From NCBI GenBank assembly GCA_965368185.1, contig CBDULZ010000029.1:1-51048 (forward strand): a DNA stretch of 51,048 bases. The letters run 5' to 3'. Of this stretch, positions 25,857-33,081 are shown one piece after another. This DNA comes from Kriegella sp965368185 (GTDB lineage Bacteria > Bacteroidota > Bacteroidia > Flavobacteriales > Flavobacteriaceae). Position 1 is the first letter of the stretch. Every line of letters starts with the position of its first letter. A model generated the notes under the pieces. The model searched no databases. It worked only from the letters and a program-made list of their open reading frames with translations, and was not told the DNA's origin. A program made the translations under genes and the position numbers.

Positions 25857-25906
25857 CGCCACGAAAAACGGATTTCCACCACAAAGTGAATTAAAAAACA
25901 AAAAAC

Positions 25907-26413
25907 ATGAAAAAATTATTTTTGGCCCTGATGGTCTTAGGAATACTTTCTTGTGAGCAAAGTAAGATCGGTTATGTTGACAATGTTAAACTGATGGATG
26001 ATTATCAGGAAAAAATAGATGTCGAAGCGAAATTTAAGGTCAAGGTGGATGCTTTGACAAAAAAACGGGATAGTATTTCACAGGCTTTTCAAATGGAGGC
26101 TCAGGCATTTCAGGCAAAAGCCCAGAAAATGGCACAACAAAAAGCTCAAGAGGAATATGGTCAAATGCAACAACGTGGCCAACTAATTGGACAACAACTA
26201 CAGCAAGAAGACCAACAACTACAAGCTGAAGGTCAGGTTCAGATGGATAGTATCGTCAGTAAAGTTAAAAAAGAGATCAAGGCATATGGCCAAGCGAATG
26301 GTTATACCTACATTCTTGGCGGAGGAGAGGGTGGTAGCGTTCTTTATGGTACCGATGGAAATGATCTTACCGAGGAAATTGTCAAAATATTAAACGACAA
26401 GTATAAAAAGTAG
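25907..26413 (+). CDS. OmpH/Skp-family lipoprotein-like periplasmic chaperone
   Basis: The 168-aa protein has a short signal sequence ending in ILSCEQ, so it looks like a lipoprotein. The Skp-like start (KIGYVDNVKLMDDYQEK) is followed by a long Gln/Ala-rich coiled coil (residues 45-125) and the closing segment YILGGGEGGSVLYGTDGNDLTEEIVKILN, typical of OmpH proteins in Bacteroidetes. Skp-type trimers hold unfolded outer-membrane proteins in the periplasm. A lipid anchor is unlike E. coli Skp, which is soluble, but I would expect it in this lineage. A strong terminator follows. Confidence 0.88.
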   Translation: MKKLFLALMVLGILSCEQSKIGYVDNVKLMDDYQEKIDVEAKFKVKVDALTKKRDSISQAFQMEAQAFQAKAQKMAQQKAQEEYGQMQQRGQLIGQQLQQEDQQLQAEGQVQMDSIVSKVKKEIKAYGQANGYTYILGGGEGGSVLYGTDGNDLTEEIVKILNDKYKK

Positions 26414-26438
26414 ACAATTTTTGCAGTTCATATTTTAA

Positions 26439-26475
26439 CCCCCGAATCTACACTCAATTGAATCGGGGGCTTTTT
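26439..26475 (+). terminator. Intrinsic terminator of the OmpH-like gene
   Basis: CCCCCGAATC (26439-26448) pairs with GAATCGGGGG (26460-26469) with one mismatch, then C and TTTTT (26471-26475). It ends the plus-strand gene just before the stop of the facing DoxX-like gene. Confidence 0.85.
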
Positions 26476-26480
26476 AATTC

Positions 26481-26876
26481 TTACTGTAGTAGAAATACCA
26501 AAAAAACAGCAGGAATAAAATAAACCGCTATGGTCTTGGCACCTTCATAATCTTTCACCATCCGCTGTCCGAATAATAGCATCAGTAGCGAAAAGCACGA
26601 CAGAATGGCTCCGTAAAGAGCAATGGAGCTTTTACCCATGATTACAATTTGATAGAGGCCTACAGCGCATAAAGTGCCCGCAGCCATTTCTGCCAAGAGT
26701 ATGGTACCCAACAAAAAAGGGACAAAATTGCCCAATGGAGAGTCATGAAAATGTTCTTTTAGCCAAGTTAGGTTGCCGTTCCAATCAAATGTTTTGTCAA
26801 TTCCACTTTGTAAAAAAGTTATTATTAAAAATAATAGCAAAAGGATTTCGGTGGCTTGGTTTAGTAAACTTTCCAT
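26481..26876 (-). CDS. DoxX-like small integral membrane protein
   Basis: I use the ATG at 26876 (131 aa, MESLLNQATEILL) because sequence upstream of it in the same frame reads like non-coding DNA. Four membrane segments are visible near residues 10-25, 50-72, 78-98 and 110-130. The pattern SGIDKTFDWNGNLTWLKEHF between the first two resembles DoxX/DoxD-family proteins in Bacteroidetes. The role is unknown; some relatives take part in respiratory or redox membrane processes. It lies on the same strand downstream of holB, 100 bases away. Confidence 0.72.
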   Translation of the reverse strand: MESLLNQATEILLLLFLIITFLQSGIDKTFDWNGNLTWLKEHFHDSPLGNFVPFLLGTILLAEMAAGTLCAVGLYQIVIMGKSSIALYGAILSCFSLLMLLFGQRMVKDYEGAKTIAVYFIPAVFLVFLLQ

Positions 26877-26976
26877 ATATACTGAGTTTATTTTGGTTGG
26901 TACTATTGTGCCGCGTTTGACGCCTAAAATAACTATGAAAGATTGCTTCTTTCCTCCTGACAAACTAAAAAAATGG

Positions 26977-28128
26977 TCACGCCGCTTTTTTATGTAACAA
27001 TCTGGTAAGCTTAATCGAGAGATCGGTCAAAATTATTTTTGAATTTCCGTTCCGTTCAATATGATATATTGCATCTTCCAGCTCCTGTACAATATTTAAA
27101 ATATTGTTCTCGTGTACAAAGGGGGCGAATTTCTCCAATTGGAATCCGTCAACATGTATTTGCATATAGGCCAAATCGGAAACTTTAAAGTTGATAAGCA
27201 TTGCTTGCCGCATGAGTGCCAGGCAATAGTTCAAAAATTTCTTTTGGGTCTCTCGGCCCGTTTTGGCCACCTCTTCGCTCCAAAGAATAAGGTCGTGAAT
27301 GGCTGCCTTATTGCCCTTTGCTTTAAAAGCACTGCGAACCCACTGAACGAACCATTTTTCGAAGACCAAGTCTTCCGAATCATGGTTCATCAAATCCAAG
27401 GCCTTATTGAAGTTGCCATTGGCCTCGTGTGCAAGACGAAGGGCTTCCTCCCGTGTAGCCCCTTTTTCAACCAACGCGGTTGCCATGGCTTCTTCGGCCA
27501 AAGGGGGAAAATGTAAGAGTTGGCATCGAGAACGAATGGTTTGGAGAATTTGTTCTTCATCTTCCGCAATCAAAAGGAAAACTGTCTTTTCCGGGGGCTC
27601 TTCGATAAGCTTTAGCAGTTTATTGGCCGAGGGGGGGTTCATCTTTTCCGCCATCCAAACGAGCATTACCTTGTAACCCCCTTCATAAGCCTTTAAGGAA
27701 AGCTTTTTAACAATGTCATGAGCTTCGTCAACTCCAATTTGCCCTTGTTTTTTTTCAATACCTATCATCTGGTACCAATCAAAAAGATTTCCGTAGGGCT
27801 GGTCTTTTAAAAACTGCCGCCATTCTTGCATGTAATGGTCGCTTACAGGGTTTTTTTTGATTTTTTCCGAGGTGGCGACCGGAAATGCAAAATGCATATC
27901 TGGGTGCGAAAGAGCGTCGAATTTGACATTGCAAGTCTGGTTTGCTCCTTGGTTCTCTCCTCCCTCGTTCTTGCAAATGAGGTATTGGGCGTAGGCAAGT
28001 GCCATGGCCAGTGCCCCGCACCCTTCCGGTCCGATAAATAATTGTGCATGGGGAATTCGGCCCATATCCGCACTTTGGGCCAAATGATTTTTAATGTGGG
28101 AGAGTCCTAAAACATCGCTGAACAACAT
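26977..28128 (-). CDS. holB: DNA polymerase III subunit delta' (clamp loader)
   Basis: The 383-aa AAA+ clamp-loader subunit begins with MLFSDVLGLSHIKNHLAQSA and HAQLFIGPEGCGALAMA. The P-loop position reads GPEGCGALA instead of GxxGxGK(S/T), so the catalytic Lys is absent, as is common for delta', which does not hydrolyse ATP. MNPPSANKLLKLIEEPPEKT and the SRC motif (TIRSRCQLLHF) near residue 210 are diagnostic. A zinc-binding cluster of four Cys, found in E. coli delta', is not evident: only two Cys occur in residues 50-70. A -7-like box lies only 4 bases before the ATG. Confidence 0.9.
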   Translation of the reverse strand: MLFSDVLGLSHIKNHLAQSADMGRIPHAQLFIGPEGCGALAMALAYAQYLICKNEGGENQGANQTCNVKFDALSHPDMHFAFPVATSEKIKKNPVSDHYMQEWRQFLKDQPYGNLFDWYQMIGIEKKQGQIGVDEAHDIVKKLSLKAYEGGYKVMLVWMAEKMNPPSANKLLKLIEEPPEKTVFLLIAEDEEQILQTIRSRCQLLHFPPLAEEAMATALVEKGATREEALRLAHEANGNFNKALDLMNHDSEDLVFEKWFVQWVRSAFKAKGNKAAIHDLILWSEEVAKTGRETQKKFLNYCLALMRQAMLINFKVSDLAYMQIHVDGFQLEKFAPFVHENNILNIVQELEDAIYHIERNGNSKIILTDLSIKLTRLLHKKAA

Positions 28129-28132
28129 GCTT

Positions 28133-28140
28133 CAAATATA
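28133..28140 (-). promoter_or_regulatory. Candidate -7 box of holB, very close to the start
   Basis: TATATTTG on the minus strand ends 4 bases before the holB ATG. A TTG lies 24 bases further upstream (28167-28165), just outside the usual spacing. If used, the mRNA would start at or next to the ATG. Confidence 0.45.
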
Positions 28141-28211
28141 GGTTATTTACAGAAATACTGCCTCCAAACAAATAAAAACGCGACCCTCTTCCTCTAAACA
28201 ACATAAATCTT

Positions 28212-28219
28212 TACATTTG
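28212..28219 (+). promoter_or_regulatory. Candidate -7 box of pgk
   Basis: TACATTTG matches TAnnTTTG and lies 23 bases before the pgk ATG. It shares the 114-base divergent gap with the holB box. No -33 TTG at standard spacing. Confidence 0.45.
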
Positions 28220-28242
28220 ATCTTATCTAAAAAAACGACCCT

Positions 28243-29436
28243 ATGAAAACTATTGATGATATCAATTTTAAAAGTAAGAAGGCATTGATTCGAGTCGATT
28301 TCAATGTGCCTCTTGATGAAGATTTTAAGGTAACGGACGCCAACCGTATTGAAGCAGCAAAACCAACCATTATTAAGGTACTTGAAGATGGTGGAAGTGC
28401 TATATTAATGAGTCATTTAGGAAGACCAAAAGGGCAAAACAATCCTGACTTTTCGTTGGGTCATATCGTTGACAAGGTTTCTGAGGTCATCGGCGTTCAA
28501 GTAAAATTTGTGGAAGATTGTGTGGGGGAAGGTGTGGAGAAAGCAGTTGCCGAATTGAAATCAGGGGAGGTGCTATTGTTAGAGAATCTACGGTTTCATG
28601 CCGGCGAGGAAAAGGGAGATAAAGATTTCGCTGAACAACTATCCCGATTGGGAGATGTTTATGTAAATGATGCTTTTGGAACCGCACATAGGGCTCATGC
28701 CTCAACCACAATTGTAGCTCAATTTTTCCCTGAAGACAAATGCTTTGGATACCTATTGGCCAAAGAAATCGAAGCCATTGAAAAAGTAATGCGAACAGGG
28801 GAGAAACCTGTATTGGCCATATTGGGAGGAGCAAAAGTTTCTTCCAAGATTACAATTATAGAGAACATATTGGACAAAGTAGATCACCTAATTATCGGCG
28901 GAGGAATGACCTTTACCTTTGTAAAGGCACAAGGGGGGCAAGTAGGAGATTCAATTTGCGAAGATGATAAAATGGATTTGGCGCTCGATATACTAAAACA
29001 AGCCAAAGAAAAGGGAGTAGAAGTCCATATTCCTGTTGATGTTAAAGCGGCCAATGATTTTTCGAACGAGGCCGAGACAAAAATATTACCTGTTGATAAA
29101 ATACCCGACGGATGGCAAGGACTAGATGCTGGCCCTGAAACACTTAAGAGATTTAAAGAAGTAATTCTAAAATCAAAAACCATATTGTGGAACGGTCCCG
29201 TGGGAGTTTTTGAAATGGATAATTTTGCCAATGGCACGATATCTGTAGGAAATTTTATTGATGAGGCTACAAAAACTGGGGCTTTTTCACTTGTTGGCGG
29301 TGGGGATTCAGTTGCGGCCGTAAAACAATTCGGATTTGAAAACAAGGTCAGCTATGTCTCTACAGGAGGGGGCGCCATGCTCGAAAGTCTGGAGGGGAAA
29401 ACCCTTCCCGGAATCGCTGCAATAATCGAACAATAA
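28243..29436 (+). CDS. pgk: Phosphoglycerate kinase
   Basis: This 397-aa cytoplasmic glycolytic enzyme interconverts 1,3-bisphosphoglycerate + ADP and 3-phosphoglycerate + ATP. Substrate-binding motifs are in place: RVDFNVPLDEDF near residue 18, SHLGRPKG near 57, NDAFGTAHRAHAS near 145, AILGGAKVSSKI near 190 and LWNGPVGVFEMD near 310. The C-terminal Gly-rich nucleotide loop is GGGDSVAAVKQFG and STGGGAMLE. Length is normal. It stands alone between divergent holB and the lytic transglycosylase gene. Confidence 0.98.
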   Translation: MKTIDDINFKSKKALIRVDFNVPLDEDFKVTDANRIEAAKPTIIKVLEDGGSAILMSHLGRPKGQNNPDFSLGHIVDKVSEVIGVQVKFVEDCVGEGVEKAVAELKSGEVLLLENLRFHAGEEKGDKDFAEQLSRLGDVYVNDAFGTAHRAHASTTIVAQFFPEDKCFGYLLAKEIEAIEKVMRTGEKPVLAILGGAKVSSKITIIENILDKVDHLIIGGGMTFTFVKAQGGQVGDSICEDDKMDLALDILKQAKEKGVEVHIPVDVKAANDFSNEAETKILPVDKIPDGWQGLDAGPETLKRFKEVILKSKTILWNGPVGVFEMDNFANGTISVGNFIDEATKTGAFSLVGGGDSVAAVKQFGFENKVSYVSTGGGAMLESLEGKTLPGIAAIIEQ

Positions 29437-29552
29437 AGGCGTTATCGATAAACAGACCAGCATTTCGTCGGGGAAGGTTTAATGAACAAAAATTTTATTT
29501 TGTCGGAAAAAAATACGATTTTCGCTAGTCTGCCCCTTATATTAGGTTGTTT

Positions 29553-31208
29553 ATGATATCAAAAAGAAAGAATTTCATATTTCTCTTTTCACTCTTTGCT
29601 GTTATGTCTGGTGTTACAGCACAAGAGAAAGACGCTTTTCCTGTCTCTTCGAATACATCAAAGGCTATAGATGCGGATGATGTTGTTGTAGATACATTGG
29701 CAATGGACATGGAGGGCATCGAACAGATGGAACTTATGCAAGCCGATACAACACTCGTCGATAACCCATTGGTTCTTATCAAAGATACTATAAGCAGCAA
29801 ATATGATTTAAAAGATCTTACTGCAGCCGCCAAATATGATAGTTTGTGGATGAAAGAATTGTACGAGAGTGCCGGACTCTCGAACAGCATGTACTACGAA
29901 GTTATCGATTTAGACACCGAAACGGAATACGAATATGATCTGCCTACAGACACTTTGAAACTAAGGCTTCAGAAATTGAATCAAAAGACGCCTTTCAATG
30001 TTGTTTACAATCCGTCATTAGAAAATGTAATTAAGTCATTTTTGACTCGAAAAAGGGGCTTAATGGAACGTATGCTTACCACAAGCCAGTTTTATTTCCC
30101 ATTGTTCGAGCAGCAATTCGATAATTATGACATTCCGCTGGAAATGAAATATTTGTCTATTGTAGAATCAGCATTGAACCCAAGGGCAAGATCACGTGTT
30201 GGAGCTACCGGTTTGTGGCAATTCATGTACGGAACGGGAAAACAGTACGGCCTAGATGTGACCAGCTATGTAGATGAACGTAGCGATCCAATCAAATCAA
30301 CAGAGGCCGCTTGTAAGTTTTTATCGAAATTGTATGAAATATTTGGGGATTGGGATCTTGCGTTGGCCGCATATAACTCAGGTCCAGGGAATGTGAACAA
30401 GGCAATACGCCGATCGGGAGGGCACAGGAACTATTGGAACATACGCAGAAACCTTCCTCGAGAGACTGCGGGTTACGTCCCTGCGTTTTTGGCTGCCATG
30501 TATATTTTTGAATATGCGGAAGAGCACGGGATAAAGGCTAGAAAAGTAGACAGACCTTATTTTGAAACCGATACTATCCATGTAAAGAGCTTGATTACCT
30601 TTGACCAGATTTCTGAATTGGTGGGTGTCACTAAAGAAGAATTACAGATTTTGAATCCTTCCTACAAACTGAACGTAATTCCTTATATAGATGGGAAAGA
30701 GTACGCCCTGCGATTGCCCAAAGCCGTTATAGGAAAGTTCGTGACCAACGAAGCTGCCATATATGCACATATTGAGAAGGAACTTAAGAGTAAAGAAAGT
30801 CCATTACCACAACTGGTAAAAGAGGCAGAAGAAAATAGAATTCGATACAAAGTTCAAAGTGGTGATTTTCTTGGTAAAATCGCTGAACACTATGGGGTTG
30901 GGGTAAGCCAGATTAAACAATGGAACGGCCTAAGGAGTAATAATTTGAGAGTAGGCCAACGGTTGACCATTTTCCCAAGAAGAAATAGGGCCTCTTCTAT
31001 TTCAACAAATAGCACGGCTTCTACATCTAAAAGTCAATCTTTCCCTCCGGGAACGAAGACACATACCGTGCAAAGTGGAGATTCACTTTGGACTATTTCA
31101 AGAAAATACCCTGGTATAAGTGTCGATAACCTTAAGAAGTGGAATGGGCTCAACAGTAGCAACCTTAAGCCAGGCACGAAGCTAAAGCTTTGCGAATGCT
31201 CTTCTTAG
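29553..31208 (+). CDS. MltD-like lytic transglycosylase with two LysM domains
   Basis: I use the ATG at 29553 (551 aa), two codons inside a possible TTG start. The signal peptide ends at SGVTAQ. An SLT-type domain near residues 175-330 has catalytic Glu in YLSIVESALNPRA, ATGLWQFM and AAYNSGPGNVNKAI. Two C-terminal LysM modules follow, near residues 430-473 (YKVQSGDFLGKIAEHY) and 505-548 (HTVQSGDSLWTISRKY). The enzyme should cleave peptidoglycan glycan strands to anhydromuropeptides, with LysM giving wall binding. The Asp/Thr-rich stretch before the catalytic domain is probably a periplasmic linker. DUF4837 follows on the same strand. Confidence 0.93.
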   Translation: MISKRKNFIFLFSLFAVMSGVTAQEKDAFPVSSNTSKAIDADDVVVDTLAMDMEGIEQMELMQADTTLVDNPLVLIKDTISSKYDLKDLTAAAKYDSLWMKELYESAGLSNSMYYEVIDLDTETEYEYDLPTDTLKLRLQKLNQKTPFNVVYNPSLENVIKSFLTRKRGLMERMLTTSQFYFPLFEQQFDNYDIPLEMKYLSIVESALNPRARSRVGATGLWQFMYGTGKQYGLDVTSYVDERSDPIKSTEAACKFLSKLYEIFGDWDLALAAYNSGPGNVNKAIRRSGGHRNYWNIRRNLPRETAGYVPAFLAAMYIFEYAEEHGIKARKVDRPYFETDTIHVKSLITFDQISELVGVTKEELQILNPSYKLNVIPYIDGKEYALRLPKAVIGKFVTNEAAIYAHIEKELKSKESPLPQLVKEAEENRIRYKVQSGDFLGKIAEHYGVGVSQIKQWNGLRSNNLRVGQRLTIFPRRNRASSISTNSTASTSKSQSFPPGTKTHTVQSGDSLWTISRKYPGISVDNLKKWNGLNSSNLKPGTKLKLCECSS

Positions 31209-31272
31209 GCAAAAAGATTTAAAATTCTTGTTAAAACTTGCTGGTTTGGAACGGTTTTGGTGGTACCCATTC

Positions 31273-31290
31273 TTGGATTTTATAATCCAA
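31273..31290. repeat. Short palindrome between the lytic transglycosylase gene and the DUF4837 gene
   Basis: TTGGATT (31273-31279) and AATCCAA (31284-31290) enclose TTAT, 38 bases before the next ATG. No T-run follows, so an operator or leader hairpin is as likely as a terminator. Confidence 0.35.
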
Positions 31291-31327
31291 AAACCAACCC
31301 GTTATAAAGCAAAAGTGAACACACAAG

Positions 31328-32326
31328 ATGAAAAAAATCCAAGCTCTTTGTATGCTACTATTCTTAGTAGCCACCATTTCCTGTAAAGACGAAAATCAAA
31401 AGAACTATAAACCCTCTTCCATAGGGGCTGTTAATTCATTGGCCGTGGTTATGGATACCGAGCTATGGAAAGGGGAAGTAGGTGATAAAATAAGGGAGCA
31501 TTTTGCCGCACCCGTTCAAGTACTTACACAAGATGAACCTTTGTTCACTATCGAACAGATGCCGAATAGGGTGTTTACGGGTACGACCCGTAACAGGCGC
31601 TTGGTCCTGTTCGTTCAAAAAGACACCTTAAACATTGCCCACATAAAAACTGATCTATATGCTTCGCCCCAGAAAATAGGTGTGATTAAAGGCACAACCG
31701 AGAAAGAGATTATCGAGAATATAGATGCAAAGGCCGATGAAATAATTACAGCCTTTAAAGGTTTGGAGCTGGAAGTTTCACAAAAGAATTTTCTGAAATC
31801 ATTGAACAAGGAGAAGGCATTAGAAGAAAAGTTCGGTATTTCTTTAGATTTACCATCAATTTACAGAGTAGACAAGCAAGAAGATAATTTTGTTTGGATC
31901 GCTCGTGAAATCCAAAAAGGGAATATGAACATTATTGCCTACAGTATGCCCTCAGACAGCTTTAAGAACGACTCTACATTAGTAAAGGATATCGTGAGCA
32001 TGCGTGACTCCATTGGGGAAAAATACATTCCTGGGCCTGATGTGCGGGGTAAAATAACCTATATGCGAACAGAACCTGCTTTTTCCCCGGCTATTTTTCC
32101 CGTTGAAATCGGAGGTAAGAAGGCCGTTGAGGTAAGGGGCATTTGGGATGTTAAAAACTACCCGATGGCTGGGCCTTTTCTAAGCTATATTATAAACGAT
32201 AAGGAAAATGATAGAATTTTGGTGCTTGAAGGTTTTACATTCGCTCCGGCAACCAATAAAAGAGATGATATGTTTCAATTAGAGGCGATTCTGAAAACAG
32301 TAAAATTCAATACCCAACAAAAATAG
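31328..32326 (+). CDS. DUF4837 family lipoprotein
   Basis: The 332-aa protein carries a lipoprotein signal, MKKIQALCMLLFLVATISC, with the acidic/basic residues KDEN right after the Cys. That pattern resembles the Bacteroidetes lipoprotein export signal, so surface exposure is possible. The body begins with SSIGAVNSLAVVMDTELWKGEVGD and GTTRNRRLVLFVQKD, which I recognise as DUF4837, a family limited to Bacteroidetes without a known function. It is followed 32 bases later by a strong terminator. Confidence 0.85.
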   Translation: MKKIQALCMLLFLVATISCKDENQKNYKPSSIGAVNSLAVVMDTELWKGEVGDKIREHFAAPVQVLTQDEPLFTIEQMPNRVFTGTTRNRRLVLFVQKDTLNIAHIKTDLYASPQKIGVIKGTTEKEIIENIDAKADEIITAFKGLELEVSQKNFLKSLNKEKALEEKFGISLDLPSIYRVDKQEDNFVWIAREIQKGNMNIIAYSMPSDSFKNDSTLVKDIVSMRDSIGEKYIPGPDVRGKITYMRTEPAFSPAIFPVEIGGKKAVEVRGIWDVKNYPMAGPFLSYIINDKENDRILVLEGFTFAPATNKRDDMFQLEAILKTVKFNTQQK

Positions 32327-32351
32327 TTTTTAGACCAATTTTATTTACCGC

Positions 32352-32385
32352 AAAAAAGGCTCTTACATCGTGTAAGAGCCTTTTT
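32352..32385. terminator. Bidirectional terminator between DUF4837 and a small minus-strand gene
   Basis: GGCTCTTAC (32358-32366) and GTAAGAGCC (32372-32380) form a perfect 9-base stem around ATCGT, with six A on the left and five T on the right. Confidence 0.87.
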
Positions 32386-32407
32386 AAATAATAGTATACA
32401 TTACGCA

Positions 32408-32578
32408 CTAATCAAATGCAAAGCCCGTAGCCATTCTGTAAATTAGGGCATAGGCTGCAATTGCAAGTAATAAAAAACAAAACCAAGAGAATACTTTAAA
32501 ATACTTCTTAAGCATCGTAAAGGTCCAATCTTTAAATGCATCCACATAAATCTCTCTAACAAGTAGTAATTTTTTCAT
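32408..32578 (-). CDS. 56-aa single-pass membrane microprotein (DUF6747-like)
   Basis: The frame runs from the ATG at 32578 to a TAG at 32410-32408. The protein starts KKLLLVREIYVDAFKDWT, has an amphipathic basic stretch (MLKKYFKVF), then one membrane helix (FCFLLLAIAAYALIY, residues 33-47), and ends RMATGFAFD. I recall small flavobacterial proteins of this pattern under DUF6747; the name should be checked. The bidirectional terminator immediately downstream and the compact coding look support a real gene. Function unknown. Confidence 0.72.
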   Translation of the reverse strand: MKKLLLVREIYVDAFKDWTFTMLKKYFKVFSWFCFLLLAIAAYALIYRMATGFAFD

Positions 32579-32994
32579 AAATATAATTTAGAAATTATAC
32601 TGCAAAGTTTGGCCTTATCAAGTTAGGGGGTAAATAAATTGGACAAAAACCCTAAAAGAGGGGTGTTCAACCTATGGGATTTTATCGAATAGACCAACTG
32701 CCCTATTTGTTGGATGAATTGCTTTTGATTGGATATGCCAGAGTACCATAAATTCGATCAGAAGGGGTAAGAATAGTCTCAAACACTAACTTTTCGCAAG
32801 AACGAATTGGTAGGGGTCAACTGTTGAAAGAAACTAAAAATAACTTCTTCATCATTTGAACATAAAAAGGACAATCATTGAAATAGTGGAAATATAAAAA
32901 ATAAACACCTCCCGAAAGGCGGTAATGGAATAGTATGGGGAGAACCTTATATTTCTGAGTAAGCCGACAATGATTTGTACACTTATTCGTGGGG

Positions 32995-33035
32995 AAAAGA
33001 AAGGCCGCTACTCCTCTTTTGAGGTCAGCGGCCTT
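32995..33035 (-). terminator. Intrinsic terminator of the PorE-like gene
   Basis: Read on the minus strand, AAGGCCGCT (33035-33027) pairs with AGCGGCCTT (33009-33001), with an inner CCTC/GAGG pairing, followed by a T-rich TTTCTTTT. It lies 46 bases after the stop of the minus-strand gene. Confidence 0.8.
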
Positions 33036-33081
33036 ATTTAATTGCCCTAAGGCTATTTTATTGTACTTGGTTTTCGGTTTT

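Noticed and set aside
28884..29345. A 153-codon minus-strand frame opposite pgk
   Set aside because: Fully inside the unmistakable pgk coding region and without signals of its own.
32674..32751. Short 25-codon frame upstream of the microprotein gene
   Set aside because: Too short, no start signals or recognisable sequence, in a gap of otherwise non-coding look.
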